Below, in pieces: positions 52,788 through 60,614 of a DNA stretch of 64,000 bases. A program made the translations under genes and the position numbers. Below the pieces are notes generated by a model. That model ran no database searches and had not been told where the DNA came from. It worked only from the letters and a program-made list of their open reading frames with translations. The number at the start of each line of letters is the position of its first letter. Position 1 is the first letter of the stretch. Source of the DNA: Methylovirgula sp. (GTDB lineage: Bacteria > Pseudomonadota > Alphaproteobacteria > Rhizobiales > Beijerinckiaceae). The DNA is taken from contig NZ_JBBCGP010000001.1 of assembly GCF_037200945.1 (NCBI RefSeq), positions 2,912,501-2,976,500 of the forward strand, read 5' to 3'.

Positions 52788-53537
52788 ATGGGTGAACTCA
52801 CAGGTAAGGTCGCGATCGTCACGGGAGCGTCCAAAGGCATCGGCGCAGGGATCGCGAAGCATCTCGCTGCGGCCGGCGCTTCTGTCGCGGTGAATTATGC
52901 ATCGAGCCGGGAAGGCGCGGACAAGGTTGTCGCGGAAATTACCGCCAAGGGTGGCAAGGCCATCGCCGTCCACGGCGACGTGGCGAAGAAAGCCGACGTC
53001 AAAAAGATTTTCGAGACGACGCTCGCGAGCTTTGGCCGCCTCGACATTCTCGTCAACAATGCGGGCGTATTCAAATTCGATCCGGTGGAAGCCGTCACCG
53101 AAGACGAGTTTCACCGTGAATTCGACATCAATGTGCTGGGCATGATCCTCGCCATTCAAGAGGCGGTGAAGCATTTTCCTGCCGAGGGCGCGAGCGTCAT
53201 CAACATCACGTCGGTCGCCGGCAGGAGCGCCATTCCCGGCTCCGTCGTCTATTCGGCGACCAAGGCGGCGATTGACTCGCTCACCCGCGTGCTCGCCGCC
53301 GAGCTTGGCCCCAAGAAAATTCGCGTCAACGCGATTGCGCCCGGCGTGACAATCACGGAAGGCTACGAGGCGATGGGCGACATCGCAAAGAACTTTGAAG
53401 CTTACGCCCTTGCGCAGACGCCGCTTGGCCGTGTTGGCCAGCCGGACGACATCGCCAAGGTCGCAGTGTTCCTGGCATCTGACCAATCAGCCTGGATCAC
53501 CGGTGACGTCATTACGGCCTCCGGTGGTTTGCGCTAA
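52788..53537 (+). CDS. SDR-family oxidoreductase
   Basis: 249 residues: TGASKGIGAG loop, NNAGVFKF, Ser in INITSVAGRS and YSATK. AGGAGGG precedes the ATG. The pattern is that of glucose/3-oxoacyl-ACP reductase-like SDRs. It is transcribed away from the LysR gene and ends in an intrinsic terminator, so it is a one-gene unit. Confidence 0.88.
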   Translation: MGELTGKVAIVTGASKGIGAGIAKHLAAAGASVAVNYASSREGADKVVAEITAKGGKAIAVHGDVAKKADVKKIFETTLASFGRLDILVNNAGVFKFDPVEAVTEDEFHREFDINVLGMILAIQEAVKHFPAEGASVINITSVAGRSAIPGSVVYSATKAAIDSLTRVLAAELGPKKIRVNAIAPGVTITEGYEAMGDIAKNFEAYALAQTPLGRVGQPDDIAKVAVFLASDQSAWITGDVITASGGLR

Positions 53538-53550
53538 CATATAAAACAAA

Positions 53551-53580
53551 GGCCCGCGGAACGCGGGCCTTCTTGCATTA
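53551..53580 (+). terminator. Rho-independent terminator after SDR
   Basis: GGCCCGCG and CGCGGGCC pair perfectly around GAA, followed by TTCTTGCATT. It begins 14 bases after the SDR stop. Confidence 0.75.
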
Positions 53581-53588
53581 GGTCTTCA

Positions 53589-53609
53589 ACCGGTACACAA
53601 ATGTCCGGT
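53589..53609. promoter_or_regulatory. Candidate operator upstream of tetR-cynS
   Basis: ACCGGTACA and TGTCCGGT are imperfect inverted half-sites separated by CAAA, ending 26 bases before the tetR start. This resembles operators of TetR repressors of this size. The second arm lacks one base. Confidence 0.45.
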
Positions 53610-53635
53610 CGGTAAAGACTGATGCGGCCCGGCTG

Positions 53636-54232
53636 ATGACTCGCACTATTTTTGAAAAAGCCGATGTCGTGCCGCTGCTTGCCGAAGCGTTTCGCGAGCT
53701 TGGCTATGAGGGCGCGACGCTCAGCCGGATCACCGAGCGCACGGGCCTCGGCAAAGGTAGCCTCTATCATTTCTTCCCGGGCGGCAAAGAGGAAATGGCC
53801 GCCGCTGTCCTCGCTGACGTCGACGGCTGGTTCGTGCGCAATGTCTATGAGCCGCTTGAACACGGCGAGCCGCGCGCGGCCATCGCGAAAATGTGGGGCG
53901 AGGTCGCCGCTTACTTTCGCTCCGGTCAACGAATTTGTCTCGTCGGCGCTTTCGCGCTTGACGCGACGCGCGATCGTTTCGCGTCCGCAATCCGTGTCTA
54001 TTTCGCCCGTTGGATCGATGCGCTGGCAAGCGCGCTGCGGCGCATTGGCCTAGCGCCGGCCACGGCGCGCGCTCAGGCTGAAGCTGCCGTTCTCGGCATT
54101 CAAGGCGCACTGGTCCTGGCGCGCGCGCTTGACGATGATGCCGTTTTCAATCGCGCTGTCAGTCGGCTCGCGCAAAATCTTGCTTTGCCCAAGCAAGGCA
54201 AAACCATTCACCCCAAGAAAGGCACATCATGA
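53636..54232 (+). CDS. TetR-family regulator overlapping cynS
   Basis: 198 residues. HTH: GYEGATLSRITERTGLGKGS followed by LYHFFPGGKEEM. The C-terminal half is of the LmrA/YxaF type. Its stop overlaps the cyanase start (ATGA), so repressor and enzyme are made from one message. The expected set-up is self-repression lifted by a ligand, perhaps unrelated to cyanate. CynR of E. coli is a LysR protein, so this is a different control scheme. Confidence 0.88.
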   Translation: MTRTIFEKADVVPLLAEAFRELGYEGATLSRITERTGLGKGSLYHFFPGGKEEMAAAVLADVDGWFVRNVYEPLEHGEPRAAIAKMWGEVAAYFRSGQRICLVGAFALDATRDRFASAIRVYFARWIDALASALRRIGLAPATARAQAEAAVLGIQGALVLARALDDDAVFNRAVSRLAQNLALPKQGKTIHPKKGTS

Positions 54233-54711
54233 AACGCAGCGATCTCACCGAAAAAATTCTCGACATCAAGCGCGACAAAGGCTGGAGCTGGAAGTTCATC
54301 ACCGGTGAGATCGGCGGCATGTCCGATGTGCTGATCGTCGGCGCGCTTCTTGGCCAAATGAAACTGACGAAACCGCAATGCGAGAAAGCCGCCGCACTTT
54401 TCGGCCTCACCGAAAGTGAAAAGCGCCTACTGAACGAAGTGCCGTTGCGCGGCACCTCGATGCCGCCCACCGACCCGTTGATTTACCGCTTCTACGAACT
54501 TGTCATGATCAACGGGCCGGCATGGAAGGCGCTGATCGAAGAAGAATTCGGTGATGGCATCATGTCGGCGATCGACTTCGATCTGCAGATGGAACGGCTG
54601 CCAGATCCCAAAGGTGATCGCGTCAAGCTGACGATGTCCGGCAAATTTCTGCCGTTCAAATATTATGGGGCGACCGGCAACAATCAGGCGCTTGGCTACA
54701 AAGAGGAGTAA
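54229..54711 (+). CDS. cynS: Cyanate hydratase (cyanase)
   Basis: 160 residues. The enzyme converts cyanate plus bicarbonate to ammonia and CO2 through carbamate, working as a decamer in the cytosol. The catalytic triad is intact: Arg87 and Glu90 in YRFYELV and Ser113 in IMSAIDF. The C-terminal LTMSGKFLPFKYY segment is conserved. No carbonic anhydrase or cyanate transporter gene is adjacent. It is translationally coupled to tetR. Confidence 0.96.
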   Translation: MKRSDLTEKILDIKRDKGWSWKFITGEIGGMSDVLIVGALLGQMKLTKPQCEKAAALFGLTESEKRLLNEVPLRGTSMPPTDPLIYRFYELVMINGPAWKALIEEEFGDGIMSAIDFDLQMERLPDPKGDRVKLTMSGKFLPFKYYGATGNNQALGYKEE

Positions 54712-54731
54712 GCGCGCTCAAACGAGCGCGC
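54712..54731. terminator. Hairpin between convergent cynS and SDR
   Basis: GCGCGCTC and GAGCGCGC pair around AAAC directly after the cynS stop, overlapping the end of the opposing SDR gene. Possibly a bidirectional terminator without T-run. Confidence 0.5.
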
Positions 54732-55437
54732 CACCGCCATCGACACGTAGCACAATGCCAGTGCCGAATGTCTGCCGCATCAGATAAACATAGGATTGCG
54801 CGACTTCTTCTGTCTCGCCTGCATGGCGGACGAGCAATTGCTCTGCCATCTGGCGATAGAGGGCCTCGCGCGCTTCCTTCGTCATATCGTCCCATAGTGG
54901 GCTGACGACGACGCCAGGCGCGACGACGTTGACTCGTATCGGCGCGAGTTCCACGACCAGCGCCCGGGTCAGGCCCTCCATCGCGCCGCAAACGCTGGCG
55001 CCGAGTGCCCAGCCGGGATGCGGGCGAAGCCCGGCGAGGCCGGAGGGGAGTACGATCGATCCGGCGGGACGGATGTGCGGGCTGGCATATTTCACCGCCG
55101 CCAACGCGCCCCAGTAACGTAATTCAAAAAATTTACGCGCCTTCGTCAAATCGGTTTCGGCAATGCGATTGAGCTGAAGCTTGTCGGCGGCCGTATAGGC
55201 GAGATGGTCGAATGAGCCGACGCGATCGAACAGCGCCTTGATCGCGGCTTCGCTACCGAGATCGGCCGCGTGGCCTTCGGCGTCGGCTGGCAGGCTTTTG
55301 AGTGCCTCATTCACACGGGCTTGATTGCTCGAGGCGATGACGACTTTGGCGCCTTCATCGGCCGCTGCCTGCGCAATTGCGAGGCCGATGCCCGAGCTGC
55401 CGCCGAGGACGACGATCCGCTTTCCTTCGAGGATCAT
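54718..55437 (-). CDS. Atypical SDR-family protein without the Tyr-Lys pair
   Basis: 239 residues. The nucleotide loop GGSSGIGLAIA is normal and the Ser is in IVLPSGLAG, but where classical SDRs have YxxxK this protein reads WALGASVCGAMEGL: neither the tyrosine nor the lysine is present. The same change is known in a branch of SDRs from several proteobacteria, so it is not a recent mutation. Either another residue does the chemistry or the protein is not a reductase. CCAAGGAG precedes the ATG. It diverges from a LysR gene. Confidence 0.85.
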   Translation of the reverse strand: MILEGKRIVVLGGSSGIGLAIAQAAADEGAKVVIASSNQARVNEALKSLPADAEGHAADLGSEAAIKALFDRVGSFDHLAYTAADKLQLNRIAETDLTKARKFFELRYWGALAAVKYASPHIRPAGSIVLPSGLAGLRPHPGWALGASVCGAMEGLTRALVVELAPIRVNVVAPGVVVSPLWDDMTKEAREALYRQMAEQLLVRHAGETEEVAQSYVYLMRQTFGTGIVLRVDGGGALV

Positions 55438-55530
55438 GATGTTTCTCCTTGGTTGGTGGCGCGAAATTGCACGCCAAGGAGACTTGCTGCTAACGCATCT
55501 TTGTCGCTTTAATAGTGAGCGGAGATCATC

Positions 55531-56466
55531 ATGGCGTTTGATGGAAGGCTGTTGTCCGGGGTCGGGACTTTTGCCGCGGTGGTCGAAAGCGGCAATTTCG
55601 TCCGCGCCGGGGATGCGCTGGGCCTAACGGCTTCTGGCGTAAGCCGAGCAATTGCGCGCCTCGAAACGCAGGTTGGCGTGCGGTTGTTCGACCGGACGCC
55701 GCGCGCCGTTACCCTGACCGGCGAGGGTCGGCGTTTTTACGCGCAGGTCACGCCCTTGCTCGCTGGCCTGGAGGAGGCCGCAGCCGAAGCGACCGGCACG
55801 AAAGCGGCGGCGCGAGGGCGGCTAAAGATCAATGTCGATCCATCATTTGCGCGGTTGGTTCTGGCGCCGCGCCTGCCCGAATTTCTCGCCAAATATCCAG
55901 CCCTCTCGCTTGAAATCATCGTTCGGGATCGACTTGGCGATCTTGTCGACGAAGGTTTTGATGTCGCCGTACGCTTCGGCGAGCCGGAAACGGGCCGACT
56001 TATTGCCCGCAAACTTCTGGATACGCGGATCATCGCTTGCGCCGCGCCCGCCTATCTTGCGCATCACCGCACGCCACGCCATCCACGCGATCTCGAAAAT
56101 CACGAATGTCTGATGTTCCGCGATCCGGCCACGGGAAAACCCTTCGCTTGGGAATTTCATAACGGCCGCGAGATTATCGAGGTGAAGGCGCGCGGCCGGC
56201 TGATCTTCAACGATCTGCCGGCCAAGCTTCTTGCCTGCGTTGCCGGACTTGGTATTGCGCAGGCCGTCGAATTCGGTCTCGAAAATTTTATCGCCCGCGG
56301 CGAATTGGTTCAGATCCTGCCGGACTGGGCCGAGGAGCGTTATCCGCTTTACGCCTATTATTTGTCGCGGCATCTACCGCCAGCGAAAGTTCGTGCGTTT
56401 CTCGATTTCGTGGTAACGGCGCTCGCGGGCTTACCCGCGTCTCCAACCATGACCCCGCCGGAGTAA
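55531..56466 (+). CDS. LysR-family regulator
   Basis: 311 residues. HTH: VESGNFVRAGDALGLTASGV and SRAIARLETQVGV. The effector domain has DEGFDVAVRFGEPETGRLIA. It diverges from the atypical SDR across 93 bases, and an MFS gene starts two bases after its stop with a ribosome site inside the lysR end. Regulation of both flanking genes is likely by layout. Confidence 0.88.
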   Translation: MAFDGRLLSGVGTFAAVVESGNFVRAGDALGLTASGVSRAIARLETQVGVRLFDRTPRAVTLTGEGRRFYAQVTPLLAGLEEAAAEATGTKAAARGRLKINVDPSFARLVLAPRLPEFLAKYPALSLEIIVRDRLGDLVDEGFDVAVRFGEPETGRLIARKLLDTRIIACAAPAYLAHHRTPRHPRDLENHECLMFRDPATGKPFAWEFHNGREIIEVKARGRLIFNDLPAKLLACVAGLGIAQAVEFGLENFIARGELVQILPDWAEERYPLYAYYLSRHLPPAKVRAFLDFVVTALAGLPASPTMTPPE

Positions 56467-56468
56467 AC

Positions 56469-57857
56469 TTGGCCTCATTCGACGGTTTGCCAGCCCCGCA
56501 ACGCTATTGGTCTGCGGCGACGATCTGGCTCGCGCTGGCGCTTGCGGCGGTCGATGGCTCGATCGCCAACGTCGCATTGCCATCAATTGCGCGTGATCTT
56601 TCGGCACCCGCGGCTGAATCAGTTTGGGTGGTCAATGCCTATCAACTGACGATCGTCATCTCGCTTTTGCCTCTCGCGACGCTTGGGCAGATGGTCGGCT
56701 ATCGCAACATTTTCCAGGTTGGTGTTGCACTTTTCACCGCCGCTTCGCTCGGTTGCAGCTTTGCGCACTCGCTGCCGGAGCTCGCAGCTGCGCGGGTGAT
56801 CCAAGGCCTCGGCGCCGCCTGCATCATGAGCGTGAACGGCGCGCTGGTGCGCTACACCTATCCGCTGCGCCTGCTCGGCCGTGGCGTCGGGTATAATGCG
56901 CTTGTCATCTCTGCCGCGGCCGCACTCGGCCCGACAATCGCATCGGCGATACTCGCCGTCGCGTCATGGAACTGGCTCTTTGCGGTGAATGTGCCGATCG
57001 GCATTCTCGCTTTTTTGATCGGGCGTAAGTCGTTGCCTGAAAGTCCGAGATCGGGCTCGCTCGATATTCTCGGTGCCATTTTGAACGTGCTGATGTTCGG
57101 CTTGGGCTTCATCGGGATCAATGCATGGACGCAAGGCGCCTCTGATCGATTTGGTATTATCTGCGTGGTTGCGGCGACGATTGCCGCGGTCGCACTCGTC
57201 TTGCGCTCGCGCACCGAAACCTCGCCCATCATTCCGCTCGATCTTCTCAAGAACCGCGAGTTCAGCCTGTCGATTACGACGTCGGTCGCATCGTTCAGCG
57301 CGCAGATGCTGGCCTTCGTGTCGCTACCGTTTTACTTCGAGGGAATTCTGCACCGCGATCAGGTCGCGACCGGCCTCCTGATGACACCTTGGCCAGTCGC
57401 TGTCGGCCTCAGCGCTCCGTTCGCGGGGCGCCTGGCCGATAAGTTCCCGTCGGCGATCCTCAGCGGCGTGGGCCTGACTGTTCTGGCAATCGGACTTGCA
57501 TCACTCGCTTTTCTTTCCCCTCAGGCTTCGGCACTTCAGATCATTTGGCGCATGGCGCTGTGCGGGCTGGGGTTCGGTTTTTTTCAGGCACCCAATAATC
57601 GAACGTTGCTGTCCTCGTCACCGATGGACCGGAGCGGGGCCGCAGGCGGCATGCTGGCGACCGCGCGGCTCACCGGCCAAACCGCAGGTGCGACGATTGC
57701 CGCCATTTGCCTTCGCTCGACGATTCAAAGCGGCGCTGCCGGATTGGCGATCGCTGCCGTGCTTGCGGCGCTTGCCGCTCTGGCGAGCCTGTCGCGCGTA
57801 TTCAGTCGGCAGGGCTTACGCCCCGCGCGGCCGGGTGTCATGCACGCCGACGAATAA
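56469..57857 (+). CDS. MFS drug efflux transporter, DHA2 family
   Basis: 462 residues, 14 helices. LALAAVDGSIANVALPSIAR is helix 1 (motif D1), VWVVNAYQLTI helix 2, and ALGPTIASAILAVASWNWLF contains motif C. The start is a TTG with GGAG five bases upstream, two bases after the lysR stop, implying coupling. It is convergent with ada. EmrB/QacA-type proteins expel hydrophobic drugs by proton antiport; the actual substrate is unknown. Confidence 0.87.
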   Translation: MASFDGLPAPQRYWSAATIWLALALAAVDGSIANVALPSIARDLSAPAAESVWVVNAYQLTIVISLLPLATLGQMVGYRNIFQVGVALFTAASLGCSFAHSLPELAAARVIQGLGAACIMSVNGALVRYTYPLRLLGRGVGYNALVISAAAALGPTIASAILAVASWNWLFAVNVPIGILAFLIGRKSLPESPRSGSLDILGAILNVLMFGLGFIGINAWTQGASDRFGIICVVAATIAAVALVLRSRTETSPIIPLDLLKNREFSLSITTSVASFSAQMLAFVSLPFYFEGILHRDQVATGLLMTPWPVAVGLSAPFAGRLADKFPSAILSGVGLTVLAIGLASLAFLSPQASALQIIWRMALCGLGFGFFQAPNNRTLLSSSPMDRSGAAGGMLATARLTGQTAGATIAAICLRSTIQSGAAGLAIAAVLAALAALASLSRVFSRQGLRPARPGVMHADE

Positions 57858-57860
57858 GAC

Positions 57861-58919
57861 CTATTTTTTGCGCTCCTTATCGAGCAGGGCGCGTTTGCGC
57901 GCCGGACCCCAACGATAGCCGGATAGCGCTCCATCGCTGCGAACGACACGATGGCAGGGGATCGCGATAGCGATCTTGTTGGCCGCGCATGCCTGCGCCA
58001 CAGCGCGCGTTGCTCTTGGCGAACCGATACGCCGCGCGACCTCGGTATAGCTCGCGGTCTCGCCGGCCGGGATGGCGCGCAACGCTGCCCAGACCTTCTG
58101 CTGAAACAACGTGCCGCGAATGTCGAGCGGCAGGTCGAATTTCTTCGATGGCTCGTCGGCAAGCACGATGACATGGGTCAACAGCGCCGAAAAGGATTCG
58201 TCGTCCTTGATCGACTTTGCTTTCGCGAAGCGCAGCTTAATCTCGTTCTCGAGTTCTGCAGCATCGTCACCAAGCATCAAGGCGCAAATGCCCTTGTCAC
58301 TGCGCGCGACGAGGATCGTACCAAGCGAACACTTGCCCATGCCATAGACGATTTCGGCATCGTTGCCCTGTTGGCGGAATTTATTTGGCGTCATGCCGAT
58401 CATCGTGTCGGCGTTTTCATAAAAACGAGAGCTGGTGTTGTAGCCGGCTGCATAGATGGCTTCTGTCACACTCGTCGCCTCGCTGAGTTCTTGCCGCACT
58501 TTCGCGGCGCGATGCGCCTTCGCATAAGCCTTCGGCGTCACGCCGGTCATGGTTTTGAAGACACGGTGGAAATGGAACGCACTTAATCCGGCTCTCGCGG
58601 CCAATACTTCGAGTGTTGGCGGCTCATCGGTTTCAAGCGCACGACAAGCTGTAGCGACGGCTGCGCGTTGCCGCTGGTTGGGGGCTTCTTTTGGCCGGCA
58701 GCGCAGACAGGCGCGGAAACCTTCGCGTTCAGCCGCCTCGCCGGTCAGGAAGAAGATTACATTGCGTCGCTGCGCATGGCGCGCGGGGCAAGACGGGCGG
58801 CAGTAAATGCCGGTTGTCTTCACGGCGAAGACGAAGTCTCCGTCGAAGGCGCGGTCACGCGCGGAGACGGCGGCCCACCGCTGCTCGTCCCGCATCAAAG
58901 TTTTGTCTGTCGTTTCCAT
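57861..58919 (-). CDS. ada: Bifunctional Ada DNA-methylation repair protein and regulator
   Basis: 352 residues from the ATG at 58919 (a TTG at 58973 overlaps the stop of the DUF72 gene and is possible). The N-terminal zinc domain has Cys40, Cys44, Cys71 and Cys74; Cys40 is the methyl-phosphotriester acceptor. An AraC-type HTH follows (LEVLAARAGLSAFHFHRVFK). The C-terminal O6-methylguanine transferase has the acceptor Cys322 in IPCHRV. On methylation Ada activates repair genes. Start uncertain; identity secure. Confidence 0.93.
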   Translation of the reverse strand: METTDKTLMRDEQRWAAVSARDRAFDGDFVFAVKTTGIYCRPSCPARHAQRRNVIFFLTGEAAEREGFRACLRCRPKEAPNQRQRAAVATACRALETDEPPTLEVLAARAGLSAFHFHRVFKTMTGVTPKAYAKAHRAAKVRQELSEATSVTEAIYAAGYNTSSRFYENADTMIGMTPNKFRQQGNDAEIVYGMGKCSLGTILVARSDKGICALMLGDDAAELENEIKLRFAKAKSIKDDESFSALLTHVIVLADEPSKKFDLPLDIRGTLFQQKVWAALRAIPAGETASYTEVARRIGSPRATRAVAQACAANKIAIAIPCHRVVRSDGALSGYRWGPARKRALLDKERKK

Positions 58920-58969
58920 GCTGCCAGAAATAATGCGCCGTGGTGGCGTGCGCACTCTGATTCTTGCGG

Positions 58970-59776
58970 TCAAATCTTTTTCTCAGCCCGCTCGATGAGT
59001 GCTATCGCGGCGTGCGGATTATGCTCCTTGAAGCCACTGATGACATAGAGAAAGACGTCGCGCGGTGTCTTTGCAGCCTTCGGGGAAATGGTCTCAAGAT
59101 CGTTCGGCGTGTCGCCTTCGGCCCAGATTTGCGCGCGTTCGGCCCATTGATCGAGCGTTTTGGCCGGATAGCCTATCTTCGGCTTTTCTTTCGTCCCCAT
59201 GATCCGCGCATAGACGAAATCCGCCGTGACATCGGCGATTTGTGGAAATTCAGAATCTCCGGCGATGACGACGGCAACGCCATGTTCGCGCGCCAGCGCC
59301 AGGAATTCCGGCGAGCGAAAACTGTCATGCCGGACTTCGATGGCGTTGCGGATCGTCCGGCCGCCGATTTCTTTCGGCAGTAGCGCGAGGAATTTTGCGA
59401 AATCTTCGGCGTCGAATTTTTTCGTCGCCATAAATTGCCAGTTGATTGGTCCGAGCTTGTCTTTCAGCTCCAGCACGCCGCTTCCGAAGAACCGCTCAAT
59501 GGATTCGCCGGATTCGGCCAGCACGCGCCGATTGGTGGCGAAACGCGGGCCTTTGACTGAAAAGACGAAATCCTCCGGCGTCTCTTCCCGCCATTTGATG
59601 AAGCTTTCGGGCTTCTGTGAGCCGTAATAGGTGCCGTTGATCTCGATCGACGTCAGCGCCCGGCTCATATATTCGAGCTCACGCTTCTGGGGCAGGCTCT
59701 CCGGATAGAAGCTTCCGCGCCACGGCTCGTAGGTCCATCCGCCGACGCCAATGAAGATGCGGGGTTTTCGTGGCAT
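58970..59776 (-). CDS. DUF72-family protein (YecE)
   Basis: 268 residues. The DUF72 markers are FIGVGGWTYEPWRGSFYPE at the start, SIEINGTYYG, FVFSVKGPRF, and IEVRHDSFRS. The fold is a TIM barrel of unknown catalytic role. It lies directly upstream of ada on the same strand, so it may be co-expressed in the alkylation response. That link is only positional. Confidence 0.92.
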   Translation of the reverse strand: MPRKPRIFIGVGGWTYEPWRGSFYPESLPQKRELEYMSRALTSIEINGTYYGSQKPESFIKWREETPEDFVFSVKGPRFATNRRVLAESGESIERFFGSGVLELKDKLGPINWQFMATKKFDAEDFAKFLALLPKEIGGRTIRNAIEVRHDSFRSPEFLALAREHGVAVVIAGDSEFPQIADVTADFVYARIMGTKEKPKIGYPAKTLDQWAERAQIWAEGDTPNDLETISPKAAKTPRDVFLYVISGFKEHNPHAAIALIERAEKKI

Positions 59777-59952
59777 ACCGTCTCCTCGCGCCGCCGCGAT
59801 GCCGTAATCCGCTTATTTGGCGTAAGATAGTGCGTTTGCCGTGTGAACGCAGGGGAATCTCATGGCGGTTCGCCGCCCTCAGGGCCCTAAGGGTCGCGTT
59901 TCGCGAAAAGCCGTGCTAGCTCACGGAGCGCAAAAGCCGAGAAGAGACATAA

Positions 59953-60612
59953 ATGGCCGATTTTTTCCGCGAGGTAGATGAAGACGTCCGCCGCGACCAG
60001 TTGTTGGATATCTGGAAACGGTATCAGAACTGGATCATCGGCGCGGCAGTCCTGGTCGTTCTCGGCACCGGCGGCTGGCGCTTCTATGACTACGAGCGGC
60101 TTAAGTCGGCCGAGGCGGCGGGGGGGCGTTACGCCGCGGCGGAGCAATTGCTGAGCGCCGGCAAGAATTCCGAGGCCGCCGCCGCATTCGCCGCGGTCGC
60201 GGCAGACGCACCCGCAGGTTATGCGACCTTGGCGCAGTTCGCCCGCGCCGACGCGCTCGCAGCGCAAGATCCCAAGGCAGGGGCGGCAGCCTATGACGAG
60301 GTCGCCGCCAACGGCGCGGTCGATCCCGCCTATCAGGAGGTCGCGCGGCTGCGCGGCGCCTATCTGCGCGTCGACAGCGATGAGCCGAAGGCGTTCGAGC
60401 AGCATTACGCGGCCTATGCAGGGCCGGATTCGCCCTATCGCAATGCCTATCGCGAACTTCTGGCGCTGGCTGATACACGCCGCGGAGATTTTGCCAGCGC
60501 CGCGCATTGGTTCGAACTCGCCGCGGCTGACCCATCTTCGCCGCCAGCCTTGCGGGCGCGCGCCGACGCGTTCCTGACGATCGTTCAGGCTGGCCCCGTG
60601 CCGACGAAATAG
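59953..60612 (+). CDS. YfgM-like TPR membrane protein
   Basis: 219 residues: DIWKRYQNWIIGAAVLVVLG forms one membrane helix (about 26-44), with the rest an alanine-rich helical TPR-like domain facing the periplasm. In E. coli, YfgM binds SecYEG and periplasmic chaperones and sits beside der; here too der follows, two bases on. This conserved order supports the assignment. Confidence 0.85.
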   Translation: MADFFREVDEDVRRDQLLDIWKRYQNWIIGAAVLVVLGTGGWRFYDYERLKSAEAAGGRYAAAEQLLSAGKNSEAAAAFAAVAADAPAGYATLAQFARADALAAQDPKAGAAAYDEVAANGAVDPAYQEVARLRGAYLRVDSDEPKAFEQHYAAYAGPDSPYRNAYRELLALADTRRGDFASAAHWFELAAADPSSPPALRARADAFLTIVQAGPVPTK

Positions 60613-60614
60613 CC

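Noticed and set aside
55445..55481. CTCCTTGG / CCAAGGAG inverted repeat between SDR and LysR as an operator
   Set aside because: The left arm is simply the SDR ribosome-binding site read in reverse, and the 21-base spacing is long for one dimer.
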